Of a stretch of 64,000 bases of DNA, positions 41,726 to 50,725 are shown piece after piece (position 1 is the first letter of the stretch; the number at the start of each line of letters is the position of its first letter). The notes under the pieces were generated by a model, which did no database searches, was not told the DNA's origin, and saw only the letters and a program-made list of their open reading frames with translations. Location of the stretch: assembly GCA_022710935.1 (NCBI GenBank), contig JAKLFY010000013.1, positions 41,856-105,855 on the forward strand, written 5' to 3'. The stretch is from Verrucomicrobiota bacterium (GTDB lineage Bacteria > Verrucomicrobiota > Verrucomicrobiia > Limisphaerales > J093). Position numbers and translations under genes: made by a program.

Positions 41726-44077
41726 TCACGGCCCCACGGACCCCGAGCCGCGCATCATCCGGCCGATGGCGTTGAGATGCTCCCGCGCCCTTTGATTCTC
41801 TGGATCCAGCCGCAGCGCCTCCTCGAAATGCCCCCGGGCCTCCGCAATCAACCCCTCTTTGACGAGCGCCACCCCCAGATTGATGTGCGCCAGCACATGG
41901 TTCGGACGCCACCGCAGCACCTCTTCAAACTCCTTGCGCGCTTCCGGAATCCGATTGCTCATCGCCAGCTCGACACCCAGGAGGTAATGCGCCTCCCAGT
42001 ACGACGGCTGCACCCGGATCGCCTTGGCCAGCGCCTCCATCGCCGCACCCCGCTTCTCCTGCGCCGCCAGAGCGTTGGCAAGATGCAGATAAATCGAGGC
42101 GTTCCCCGGCTGCCAACGCAGAGCCGACTCGTACTCGACAAGCGCCTCGTCCACCTTGCCCTGAGCGGCCAGTACGCGCCCCAACTCGAGATGCCCTTCC
42201 CCCGACCTCGGCTCGAGTTCGAGCCCCCTCCGCAAACTCGTCTCCGCGGCGCTCCACTGCTCCTGTCGTCCCAACAGACGCCCGGCGTGGACATAGGCCG
42301 CAAAATGATGCGGCAACAAACCGCGGATCGCCCGCCATTGCGCACCCGCCTCCTCGGGCCGGCCCGTCGCTTCGAGAAATTCCGCGTAGCCCTCGTAGAG
42401 CCGATGGTCCCGCGGCGCACGCAACAATGCGTCGCGATACACCGCCTGAGCCTCCGCCGCGCGCTCTGGCGTGAGCCGGCTCTTGAGCGACTGCCACTCT
42501 TTCTGCCAGAGATCGCGCTGGGCCTGGTGATTCGCCTGACGCGTGAACGGCGCAGCCTGCAGTCGGCGCAGCACATCCTCGATCACCCCCGCCCGGTTCC
42601 ATTCCGTCAGCCCCAACCGCCGATCGCACGCCTCCTGCGATGCCCACTCCGCAACCCGCCCCCGGCCAATCGAGGAAGGAAGACTCTGCTCGACCGCCTC
42701 GGCCAACAGCCGCCCCAGACGGTAATTGCCCGCGAAGTTCAGGTGAACATGCTCGAAGAAGAACTCTGCCCCAGGCACGCCCGCCGCACCCTGCTCGCCC
42801 AATGCCTCCTCGGCTGTAACCAACCGCACGTCCCCGCCCCGATGCCGCCCGGCGGCCTCGCGAATCAGTCCGTTGATCGCCGATTCGGCCCGGAAAGGAA
42901 GCGCGTCGAAGTCGCGCGCGCGCCCGAAAGCTTCCCCGGCCTCGACCGCATTCGTGCGACGCAAGAGGCAGTGCCCAAGGCGGAAATCAACCTCGGCATA
43001 TGTCGCATCCAGTTCCTTCGCGCGACGGTAGCTTGCCAAGGCCGCGTCGAGATCCCCGCCAGCCTCATGGGTCGCCGCCGCCTGACACAGGGCCTCGAAC
43101 TGAGCCTTGGCTGCGGGCGTCATCGACGCCGCATGGACGGATGCGAACGGCGCGCAATCGCGCAGGTTGCTGGCCACGCTGCTCAAAACCACCGGGCACC
43201 CCGCTCTCTCTGCCAGGCGCAGGATGCCCTCGAGGTTTCGTGCAAAGTGCCTGTGCGCAATCTGCCGTCGCGGATCGTCCGGCGCCACGTGTTGCTCGGC
43301 AAACATGCCCATCCCGCTCCAGGGACCGGCGGACTTCTTCCCCCACTTCCGAATCAGCGATTCCATCGCCTGCCCGAGCCGGGTGCTCTTGATTGCCAGC
43401 GTCAGGCGAATGGACAGCCACCCCGGAACCTGCCGGCCAAACACCGTCGCCGCGCCGAAAGGTCCCACCATCTCGTTGTTCCCCATGTAGATGACCCAGA
43501 GATCGCCCTGGTGACGGACGCATTCGCGCGCAATCGGCAGGATCGCGTGCGAGTTGATCGCCGTCATCGCCACGCAGACCACCTCGAACTCGGTCCCGGG
43601 AAACCGCTCCGACAGCAGCGCCTCGAGGTAACGGCCCATCCCGTAGGCCGGCCGGGGATCTCCCAGGGCGGCCGATTCGCCAAACAGAAAGATCCGGCAC
43701 GTCCCGGCGCCCTTCTCGGCCCTCATCACAACAGGCGCCGGACTCCGGGCCAGCTCGGGAGCAAAAAACCGAAGGCCGAACTTGTCGTTCTCGACAAAGA
43801 CCTCGCGCTCCTGAATGCGGGTTCTCTTGAAAAAACTTGTCGAATGGCCAAATCCGATCAGCCGCAAGCCCCCCTCGACCAGCACCAGCGCCAACAGCGG
43901 CAACAACGTCAATGCCGCCAACCGGAACAGCCAGTCTCGTCCCCTGCCCGCCCGTTTGTCACCCCTCGATATGGCCGTCTTCGATCCGCGTCCCTCACTC
44001 GCGGCGCCGCCGTGCGCTGCCCGTTGCCTGGAACTCGTCCGATGTTTCAATGGGCGCACATTACCAGCGGCGCGCAT
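41726..44077 (-). CDS. Membrane-anchored SGNH-hydrolase-like protein with TPR tail
   Basis: A 783-residue protein. After a basic, Gly/Arg-rich start comes a transmembrane segment at about 50-70 (LFRLAALTLLPLLALVLVEGGLRL). Residues 120-460 have the SGNH/GDSL order of motifs: IFLFGESAALGD (block I), MTAINSH, YMGNNEMVGPFG (block III), and EHVHLNFAGNYRLG (block V His). The catalytic Ser/Asp/His set is thus plausible. From about 540 the sequence has TPR units (LYEGYAEFLEATGRPEEAGAQW, SIYLHLANALAAQEKRGAAMEALAKAI). Converges with the haem-propeller gene 48 bp away, so the three form a neighbourhood. Start ATG 44077 is the only clear one. Confidence 0.7.
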   Translation of the reverse strand: MRAAGNVRPLKHRTSSRQRAAHGGAASEGRGSKTAISRGDKRAGRGRDWLFRLAALTLLPLLALVLVEGGLRLIGFGHSTSFFKRTRIQEREVFVENDKFGLRFFAPELARSPAPVVMRAEKGAGTCRIFLFGESAALGDPRPAYGMGRYLEALLSERFPGTEFEVVCVAMTAINSHAILPIARECVRHQGDLWVIYMGNNEMVGPFGAATVFGRQVPGWLSIRLTLAIKSTRLGQAMESLIRKWGKKSAGPWSGMGMFAEQHVAPDDPRRQIAHRHFARNLEGILRLAERAGCPVVLSSVASNLRDCAPFASVHAASMTPAAKAQFEALCQAAATHEAGGDLDAALASYRRAKELDATYAEVDFRLGHCLLRRTNAVEAGEAFGRARDFDALPFRAESAINGLIREAAGRHRGGDVRLVTAEEALGEQGAAGVPGAEFFFEHVHLNFAGNYRLGRLLAEAVEQSLPSSIGRGRVAEWASQEACDRRLGLTEWNRAGVIEDVLRRLQAAPFTRQANHQAQRDLWQKEWQSLKSRLTPERAAEAQAVYRDALLRAPRDHRLYEGYAEFLEATGRPEEAGAQWRAIRGLLPHHFAAYVHAGRLLGRQEQWSAAETSLRRGLELEPRSGEGHLELGRVLAAQGKVDEALVEYESALRWQPGNASIYLHLANALAAQEKRGAAMEALAKAIRVQPSYWEAHYLLGVELAMSNRIPEARKEFEEVLRWRPNHVLAHINLGVALVKEGLIAEARGHFEEALRLDPENQRAREHLNAIGRMMRGSGSVGP

Positions 44078-44412
44078 GCGGGAGAATCAAAATGAGGCCC
44101 GCTCGATGGCAGCGGGTCTGGCGCCACATGGGATGGACAGGCCACCTTGCCATCCGCGGACGTTCCACAGTGATAATGGTGTGACAGGTTCTTTATCGCG
44201 AGCGCGTGACGCGCGGGCACAACGCTCGATGAGCGGATTGAGTGGGCGTGTCGAACGCACGTGCCCTGGGAGTGATGAAGTAACACTCTAGACAACAGAC
44301 TTGGGGCTGGTTTTGGGGCTGGTTTTGCTTGAACGGCATCTGCTGTCCTGGCATTCCTGCGGCGACACCGAGAGGGAAGGCTTTGTGGGCGGCTTTGACA
44401 TTGAAGAACTGA
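44078..44412. other. 335-bp divergent intergenic region
   Basis: Between the SGNH/TPR and HEAT-repeat genes. A 12-bp tandem duplication (TTGGGGCTGGTT twice) occurs at 44301-44324. A TTGACA at 44394-44399 lies too close to the first ATG of the HEAT gene to drive it, unless the true start is the later GTG. No gene or clear promoter was confirmed. Confidence 0.45.
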
Positions 44413-46035
44413 ATGCGTGTGGGGACATTGAAATGTGAGGTGGGTTCGAGGGCCGTGTTGCGCGTCTGTGTGGCGGTGGCATGGCTTTTGTGCAGCCTCG
44501 TGGCTTGGGCGGCTGAGGATGATCCGATCGCGTCGCTCGAGGGATATGGCGCCGGGCAGGACCGCGCGCATCTGACGGCGGTCGAGGATTTGGCACATGC
44601 CGCGACCTCGGATCCGAAGCGTGCGGCCGATGTCGAACTGCGATTGCTGAGCGTTCTGCAGTCCGGGGCCTCGATCGAGGCGAAGCAATTCGTGTGTCGC
44701 CAGCTCCGGCTTGTCGGGTCGGATTCTTCGGTGCTTTTCCTGGGGCGGATGCTCAACGATCCGAAGCTGGGGCACATGGCCAGGCAGGCGCTCGAGGCGA
44801 TGCCGTCGGCGGCGGCGAGCGCCGCTCTGCGGCAGGCTCTGCACACGACACGCGGCGATTTGCTGGTAGGGGTGATCAATTCGCTGGGGGAACGGCGCGA
44901 GTCGACGAGCGTGTCCGCGCTGACGGCTCAACTCGACTCCCGGGACGTTGCGGTGGTGCAAGCCGCCATCAGCGCGCTGGGCAAGATCGGGGGAGAGTCT
45001 GCGTTCGACGCGCTGCGCGCGGTTGCGGGGCGCTTTGATGCCGCGCTGGGCGAGGGGGCATCGGTTTCGGTCAACCTATCCGAAGGCGCGCAACGGCGTC
45101 TCGATGTGCGGTATTTGTTCGATGCCCTGCTGGCGTGCGCGGAGCGCCTGATCGAGAAGGGCCGGGCAGACCGGGCATCCGACACCTTTGCGCGGATGTA
45201 CCGATCAACGCCGGTGCCGCGTCCGCAGCGCATCGCCGCGCTTGCCGGGTTGACGCGTGTCGCTCCTGACCGCGCGGTGCCGCTGATCCTGCAACTCCTG
45301 CGCAGTCCGGATCCAGCCTCGCAGGCGGCGGCTGCGAACCTGGTGGGGCAGTTGCCGCCGGCCTCGGCCGCGCCGATTGTCACGCTGCTCGACGCCCTGC
45401 CGACCGTCCAGCAAGCGCTGGTCATCGAGGCGGTGAGCGGGTGTTCCGACCGCACGTTGCTCTTCGCTCTATTGAAGGCGAGCATGAGTTCCGACCCCGC
45501 GGTCCGGTCCGCCGCGCTGCGCGCGTTGGGGCACCAGCAGGGCAACCGCCAGATCGTTCAACTCCTGGTTGGGGCGGCGAGCGGCGGGGGCGCGGAGAGC
45601 GCGGTGGCTCGGGAGAGCCTGAGCCAGCTCGAGGGGCCCGAGGTGGACGTGGATCTCATGGCTCAGCTTGATCAGACCAGCGTGGCGATGCGGGCCGAGG
45701 CCGCTCGGGGTCTTGGCGTCCGGGGCGTCACGAACGCCATTCCGCGGCTTATGAAAGCCCTGGGCGACGCCAACGGTCCCATTCGCTTTGCGGCCATCGA
45801 GAGCCTGGGGCAACTCGGTGGGGAGCAGCAGCTTCAGGACCTGCTCGATCATCTCGGTCGGTCGGTCGCGGCGGCTGAGCAGGAGGTGGCGGCCCGAGCC
45901 GCGCTGGCTATCGCGCGCCGCATCGCCATCTCGTCACCCGGCCAGGCGCGGGCAGCGGCGGAGAAGGTTGCCGCGTCGACGACGGACGGCCCCATTCAAT
46001 CCGAGGCCAAGGCGATCCTGGACGCGATCAAGTGA
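44413..46035 (+). CDS. Exported HEAT-repeat protein
   Basis: A 540-residue protein with a hydrophobic signal (LRVCVAVAWLLCSLVAWAAE) and repeated HEAT units from about residue 60 to the end, such as LDSRDVAVVQAAISALGKIGGESAFDAL and MSSDPAVRSAALRALGHQQGNRQIVQLL. HEAT solenoids form scaffolds for protein binding; no enzymatic motif is visible. The ATG at 44413 puts a dozen extra residues before the signal, so the GTG at 44455 (AGGG nearby) may be the real start, giving 526 residues. The genome neighbourhood does not indicate a partner. Confidence 0.7.
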   Translation: MRVGTLKCEVGSRAVLRVCVAVAWLLCSLVAWAAEDDPIASLEGYGAGQDRAHLTAVEDLAHAATSDPKRAADVELRLLSVLQSGASIEAKQFVCRQLRLVGSDSSVLFLGRMLNDPKLGHMARQALEAMPSAAASAALRQALHTTRGDLLVGVINSLGERRESTSVSALTAQLDSRDVAVVQAAISALGKIGGESAFDALRAVAGRFDAALGEGASVSVNLSEGAQRRLDVRYLFDALLACAERLIEKGRADRASDTFARMYRSTPVPRPQRIAALAGLTRVAPDRAVPLILQLLRSPDPASQAAAANLVGQLPPASAAPIVTLLDALPTVQQALVIEAVSGCSDRTLLFALLKASMSSDPAVRSAALRALGHQQGNRQIVQLLVGAASGGGAESAVARESLSQLEGPEVDVDLMAQLDQTSVAMRAEAARGLGVRGVTNAIPRLMKALGDANGPIRFAAIESLGQLGGEQQLQDLLDHLGRSVAAAEQEVAARAALAIARRIAISSPGQARAAAEKVAASTTDGPIQSEAKAILDAIK

Positions 46036-46200
46036 TGAGAGATATGGGACCTGGGCGCGGCTTCATGCGCGCCTGGCGGGAGGCGAAAATCGCTGCGGCG
46101 AAGCGCCAGCCAATTGTGAGACATCGCACCAGCCCGCGGCAGTCCGCGTCTTGGAGTTACCCGCTTCGCGGTGGTCACGACTCCATGAAACACGCGGGCT

Positions 46201-46725
46201 TCACTTCATCCGTGTGAAGGCGACGTCGAACGTTTCGTTCAGGGCGGCCTGGAAGTAGACGCCCGTGAGCTGGTCCTTGTCGGAGTCGTAGGTCAGTTTG
46301 TACGTGCAGCCCGGGTAATTGACGTCGCGCAATTCGACGAACACACGGAGTGTCTTCCCATCCTCTTCGGTTTCGGCGCGGGAGACATGGATGGGGTTGG
46401 GGTTCAGGTAGGCCACGTCGAGCGAGCGATCGCCTTTGACGCTTTGGATGTCCAGGATGTATCCGCCGTCCGGGCGGAGCCATCGTCCGATCAACCGCTG
46501 GGGATTGGCCTTGGCCTCCGGGGCCGGGGCGGTGGCGGCCCGCGCGTCGGTCGATCGGGGCGGTGCGGATTGGGGGAGGCCGCTGAACCTGGGGGCGACG
46601 ATGAAGATTGCGGCGGCGAGGACCGTGCCGAGCAGCAGCCCCACGAGTCCCATCGGGAAGCGGCGCTTGCCTTTGGCCCCAGGATGCGCGTGACCGTTCG
46701 CATGGTCGTGTCGGTGTTTGCTCAT
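46201..46725 (-). CDS. Single-pass membrane protein of unknown function, His-rich N-terminus
   Basis: A 174-residue protein: start region MSKHRHDHANGHAHPG (cytoplasmic His-rich tail), one transmembrane helix (MGLVGLLLGTVLAAAIFIVA), then a Pro/Ala-rich linker and a beta-rich domain (LIGRWLRPDGGYILDIQSVK, ETEEDGKTLRVFVELRD, YKLTYDSDKDQLTGVYF). The last part looks like a small lipocalin-like or OB-like extracytoplasmic domain; the family was not recognised. The ATG 46725 is preferred over an upstream frame start. Converges with the HEAT-repeat gene. Confidence 0.6.
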   Translation of the reverse strand: MSKHRHDHANGHAHPGAKGKRRFPMGLVGLLLGTVLAAAIFIVAPRFSGLPQSAPPRSTDARAATAPAPEAKANPQRLIGRWLRPDGGYILDIQSVKGDRSLDVAYLNPNPIHVSRAETEEDGKTLRVFVELRDVNYPGCTYKLTYDSDKDQLTGVYFQAALNETFDVAFTRMK

Positions 46726-46841
46726 AAACGTGTGTTCGGAAAGGAGAGAACCACCAACAGCACGGATTGGCACGCAGAAAAGACGCGGCCAACGCGGTCG
46801 AATGCGATTGTCGTCTATACGGACTGCCCCCTTTGCGGCGT

Positions 46842-46869
46842 CTTGACGGTGCTGTGAAACATGTTAGCT
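46842..46869 (+). promoter_or_regulatory. Putative promoter of the Phd/VapC pair
   Basis: TTGACG (46842-46847), 16-bp spacer, TAGCTT (46864-46869), and GTG start at 46877, only 7 bp after the -10 box. This would give a nearly leaderless mRNA. Confidence 0.4.
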
Positions 46870-46876
46870 TCGACTC

Positions 46877-47137
46877 GTGAACACGATTACCGTCCGGGAT
46901 CTCCGGCAGCGTTGGCCGGCCGCCGAGCGGCGGCTCGAGACCGAGCGGGAGCTGATCATTACTCGGGATGGCCAGCCGATTGCCCGCCTGGTTCGGCTGG
47001 CAAGAACCACGACGAAGCGCCGGCGATTCGATCCGCGGGAGCACGGCGACTGGCAACGGCGGGTGTTCGGCCGGCGGAGTGCGATTTGTTGGGTGCAGGC
47101 GACCCTTGAATCGGGGCGCCGTGATCGTGGGCGTTGA
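46877..47137 (+). CDS. Phd/YefM-type antitoxin
   Basis: An 86-residue antitoxin: MNTITVRDLRQRWPAAERRLETERELIITRDGQPIARL is the N-terminal DNA-binding and repressor part of the Phd/YefM family; the C-terminus is basic and would wrap the toxin. Start GTG 46877, no Shine-Dalgarno, promoter box just upstream. The TGA stop overlaps an in-frame TTG of the toxin gene (TTGA at 47134-47137), though the ATG at 47149 is a better toxin start. The pair is a type II toxin-antitoxin module. Confidence 0.8.
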   Translation: MNTITVRDLRQRWPAAERRLETERELIITRDGQPIARLVRLARTTTKRRRFDPREHGDWQRRVFGRRSAICWVQATLESGRRDRGR

Positions 47138-47148
47138 GCGAGGGCTTC

Positions 47149-47580
47149 ATGCTCTATCTGGATACCAGTTCTCTGCTCAAGTTGCTGTTGCCGGAGCCGG
47201 AGAGTGACCGTGTGCAGGAGGCCATTGCGGGGGAAAGGGAGGTGCTGGTGTCGGCCCTCGTTGAACTGGAGGCGGAGGTGCAACTGCGGGGCGGTTGGCT
47301 GGGCGGCACGTTCACCGGAATCCAGTATCGCAGGCTGGTGCAACGCCTGCATGAACTCCCAAACCAGGAGCCGTTCGAGTTCCGTTCGCTGCCGGGAACT
47401 CTGTTTCGGACAGCGCTCCAACAGATGGGCACCAGGGAGCGCCAGCATCTCCGGACTCTGGACCGTTTGCACTTGGCGGCCATGCAGGAACTGGACGTAC
47501 GCCGGCTCATGACCCACGACTTGGCCCTCGGCCAGGCGGCCGGGGCTCTGGGGTACGAAGTGCTGACTCCCGGTTTATGA
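47149..47580 (+). CDS. VapC-type PIN-domain ribonuclease toxin
   Basis: A 143-residue PIN domain: MLYLDTSSLLKLLLPE (first acidic Asp), VSALVELEAEVQL (second acidic Glu), LRTLDRLHLAAMQEL (third Asp) and RLMTHDLALGQAA (fourth). These four positions form the Mg2+-binding nuclease centre that cuts tRNA or mRNA in VapC toxins. ATG 47149 is chosen because AGGG lies five bases upstream; TTG 47134 is an alternative. It is co-transcribed with the antitoxin. Confidence 0.85.
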   Translation: MLYLDTSSLLKLLLPEPESDRVQEAIAGEREVLVSALVELEAEVQLRGGWLGGTFTGIQYRRLVQRLHELPNQEPFEFRSLPGTLFRTALQQMGTRERQHLRTLDRLHLAAMQELDVRRLMTHDLALGQAAGALGYEVLTPGL

Positions 47581-47731
47581 TTCTGGCAGCAACATCAATC
47601 CGCCAGGGCAAACAAATGCGGCGCGGCAAGGGGTGAGTCGTTGGCGTCCGCAACCAAACAGCCCCCCACCGATGTCAGCGGCTATCGAGAGGCGTAGGCG
47701 CGGAGAGCCAGCAAGGGCGCGGGGCGCCGGG

Positions 47732-50572
47732 TCAACCCACGACCACGGCCTGGACGCAGCGTCCGCAGAGGGTCGGGTGGGCGCTGTGCTGGCCGACATC
47801 CGTTTCCCAATGCCAGCAGCGTTCGCACTTCTGACCCTCGGCGCGGGCGACGGCAAAGGCGGGTGTTGTCGCGCCGTCGTCGGATACCAGATCGATTTGT
47901 GACACGTTCAGCAACTCGCGGAGTGCGTGGCAGTAGGGCTTGACCTCGATCAGTGCGGCTGCCGGGGCGCGGATTGTGAGGCGTCCTTCGAGTGCTTTGC
48001 CGATCAGTTTGGCCTGGCGGGCCTTCTCGAGTTCGGGCAAGGCGGCCTCGCGGAGCTCGAAGAGTCGCTTCCAGAGGTTCTGTTCCGCGTCGGTGCGGTC
48101 GATGCGTGTCGGGGACCAGGCTGCGAGGTGGACGGAGGGGGTGGGGTGGCCGGGCACGTGTTCCCAGGCTTCATCGGCGGTGAAGACGAGGATGGGCGAG
48201 AGCATCAGGCAGAGGCCAGTCACCAGGCGCCAGAGAGTGGTCTGGGTGGCTCGCCGCCGGGTGGAATTGGCCGGATCGGTGTAGAGCCGGTCTTTGACCA
48301 CGTCATGGTAGACCGCGGACAGATCGACCGCGGCGAACTGGCTAACCCGCTGATAGACGACGTGGAACTGGTAGCTGTCGTAGGCCTTAAGGACGTCCGT
48401 CTCGAGCTGGGCGAACGCGTCGAGAATCCAGCGGTCGAGGCCGGTCAGTTGGTCGTCGGGGACGCGGTGTTGGGCGGGGTCGAAGTCGTAGAGATTCGAG
48501 AGTTGGTAGCGCAGCGTGTTGCGCAGCATGCGGTAGGTCTCGGCGACCTTGGCGAGCCGATCCTCGCTGACCACGACATCGCTGCTGAAGTCCTGGGAGG
48601 TGACCCAGAGCCGGAGGATATCGGCGCCCCATTTCTGGACATAGGCCTCGGCGTTTTGCGGTTTTTCATAGCCTCCCTGGCTCTGTTTGCTCTTCGAGAT
48701 CTTCTCTCGATCCGCGTCCACCATGAATCCGTGCGTGAGGACCGTGCGGAAGGGCGCGGCGCCGTTTGCGGCGAGCGCGAGGAGGAGCGACGACTGGAAC
48801 CAGCCGCGGTGTTGATCCGACCCTTCGAGGTAGAGGTCGGCCTGCCAGGGGTGGGGGAACCGGGCGGAATCGGGCTGCTGGAGCTCGGGACGCTGCATGA
48901 GGACCGAGCGGGAGGACGAGCCGGAGTCGATCCAGACATCGAGCGTGTCGGCCATTTTGGCGACGGGATCCGGGCCGGTCCAATTGGCGGGTTTGACCTG
49001 GGGCCAGAGTTCGGCGGCGGTTTGCTCGAACCAGATCTGCGAGCCGTGGCGGGCGACGAGATCGGCGACGCGGCGGACGATGCGGGCATCGAGGATGGGA
49101 TTGCCTTGCGGGTCGGAGAAGGCGGGGATAGGGACGCCCCAGGCGCGCTGGCGGGAGATGCACCAATCGGGCCGGCCTTTGACGGCGGCTTCGATCCGGG
49201 TGCGGCCCCAGGCGGGCACCCAATGGACGTGGCCGATCGCATCGAGGGCTTGTTGTCGGAAGGGGGCGGGCGCGTCGGGTGGCGCGTGGTCGATCCGGAC
49301 GAACCACTGGTCCATGGCGCGGAAGATGATGGGTGTTTTACTGCGCCAGCAGTGGGGATAGCTGTGGTGGTAGTTCTCCTGGTGAAGCAGCGCCTTGCGC
49401 ACCCGCAGCGCGTGGAGCACCGTTTCGTTCGCGTCGCTTTTCCCGTGTTTTTCGAGGATTGACTTGCCGAGCATATCGGTCGGCATCTGTTGATCGGCCG
49501 GCAAATCGGGGGTGTGGGTGAGGCAGCCGTCATCATCGACGGGCGAGTAGATGGGCAAGCCGACGCGCATTCCCAGGTGGTAGTCTTCGAGACCGTGGCC
49601 GGGGGCGACATGAACGAAGCCGGTGCCGGTGGCATTGTCGACGAATTCGTCGCCGGCGAAGAACCTGCCGGTGCGCTGGCAGAACGGGTGCTGGTATTCG
49701 AGTTGGGCGAGGTGTTCGCCGGTGAGGCTCTGGATGATCTGGTAGCCGTCCCAGCCGCACTGCTCGGCGACGGCGGACAGGCGGAGTGTGGAGACGATGT
49801 AACTCTCGCCGCCGGCCAGGACGAGCGAGTAACTGAACGTCGAGTTATAGGCGACGGCCAGATTGGCCGGGAGCGTCCAGGGCGTGGTTGTCCAGATCAC
49901 CGCGTTGAGTCCCGGGTGTCCGACGATGGGGAGCTTCACATAGATGCTCTGGCTGACGTGGTCCTGGTACTCGACCTCGGCCTCGGCCAGGGCGGTCCGG
50001 CAGGGGATGCTCCAATAGACCGGCTTCTTGCCTCGATAGATGAAACCCCGCCCGATCAGATCGGCGAACAATCGCAACTCGGCGGCCTCGTACTCCTTGT
50101 CCAACGTGAGGTACGGTTTTTCCCAGTCGCCCAGGACGCCGAGGCGCTTGAACTGGGCTCTCTGGATGTCGATAAACTTGCGCGCGTAGGCGTCGCAGGC
50201 CTTGCGGATGACGGCGGGGTCGGCGGCGGCCACCCCCGACTTGCGCATCTCCTGGCCGACTTTGAATTCGATCGGCAGACCGTGGCAATCCCAGCCCGGC
50301 ACATACGGCGCCTGGAATCCGCGGAGTGTCTTGTATTTGACCGTGATGTCCTTGAGGATTTTGTTCCAGGCGGTTCCGACATGGACCTCGCCGTTCGCGA
50401 AGGGCGGGCCGTCATGCAGAACGAACTTGGGGGCCGCGGCGCGGGCGCTTTGGATCTGGTGATAGAGACGGGCCGCCTCCCAAGCGGCCAATCGGTTGGG
50501 TTCGCGTGCCGCCAGATCCGCCTTCATGGGGAAGTCGGTGCGGGGCAGATTGAGTGTGTCTTTGTAATCCAT
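47732..50572 (-). CDS. ileS: Isoleucyl-tRNA synthetase
   Basis: A 946-residue class I synthetase. Catalytic motifs: the HIGH-like box is HVGT at 64-67 (GPPFANGEVHVGTAWNKILKD), a variant seen in several phyla, and KISKS at 624-628. Editing domain (CP1) with WTTTPWTLPANLAVAY and GTGFVHVAPGHGLEDY; the tRNA-binding anticodon domain and a C-terminal zinc motif CERC/CGRC near 915-935. Start ATG 50572 (upstream codons are in-frame but unsupported). No leader or T-box was seen. It is the only gene of its direction in this stretch. Confidence 0.95.
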   Translation of the reverse strand: MDYKDTLNLPRTDFPMKADLAAREPNRLAAWEAARLYHQIQSARAAAPKFVLHDGPPFANGEVHVGTAWNKILKDITVKYKTLRGFQAPYVPGWDCHGLPIEFKVGQEMRKSGVAAADPAVIRKACDAYARKFIDIQRAQFKRLGVLGDWEKPYLTLDKEYEAAELRLFADLIGRGFIYRGKKPVYWSIPCRTALAEAEVEYQDHVSQSIYVKLPIVGHPGLNAVIWTTTPWTLPANLAVAYNSTFSYSLVLAGGESYIVSTLRLSAVAEQCGWDGYQIIQSLTGEHLAQLEYQHPFCQRTGRFFAGDEFVDNATGTGFVHVAPGHGLEDYHLGMRVGLPIYSPVDDDGCLTHTPDLPADQQMPTDMLGKSILEKHGKSDANETVLHALRVRKALLHQENYHHSYPHCWRSKTPIIFRAMDQWFVRIDHAPPDAPAPFRQQALDAIGHVHWVPAWGRTRIEAAVKGRPDWCISRQRAWGVPIPAFSDPQGNPILDARIVRRVADLVARHGSQIWFEQTAAELWPQVKPANWTGPDPVAKMADTLDVWIDSGSSSRSVLMQRPELQQPDSARFPHPWQADLYLEGSDQHRGWFQSSLLLALAANGAAPFRTVLTHGFMVDADREKISKSKQSQGGYEKPQNAEAYVQKWGADILRLWVTSQDFSSDVVVSEDRLAKVAETYRMLRNTLRYQLSNLYDFDPAQHRVPDDQLTGLDRWILDAFAQLETDVLKAYDSYQFHVVYQRVSQFAAVDLSAVYHDVVKDRLYTDPANSTRRRATQTTLWRLVTGLCLMLSPILVFTADEAWEHVPGHPTPSVHLAAWSPTRIDRTDAEQNLWKRLFELREAALPELEKARQAKLIGKALEGRLTIRAPAAALIEVKPYCHALRELLNVSQIDLVSDDGATTPAFAVARAEGQKCERCWHWETDVGQHSAHPTLCGRCVQAVVVG

Positions 50573-50647
50573 CGAAGCGCGGGAACGTACCAAGCCCTGC
50601 CATGCGTTGACAAGCGCCACCTGGCGAGCGTCACCTGGCGAGGCGGA

Positions 50648-50725
50648 GTCTAACCCGCATAGCAGTTCTCTCGCGAAGTCTGACCGCCATGTGCACCGAC
50701 GGGGTGTGAAACATGCGGGTTAGAC
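50648..50725 (+). repeat. MITE-like element, copy B, supplying the HAD stop codon
   Basis: Perfect 13-bp inverted ends GTCTAACCCGCAT (50648-50660) and ATGCGGGTTAGAC (50713-50725). The inner 74 bp (50650-50723) is 73/74 identical to the reverse complement of 13799-13872. Read on the minus strand, its right end TCTAACCCG contains the TAA stop (50722-50720) of the HAD gene. Confidence 0.75.

Noticed and set aside
44301..44324. 12-bp duplication in the 44-kb gap as a CRISPR seed
   Set aside because: Only two adjacent copies without spacers.
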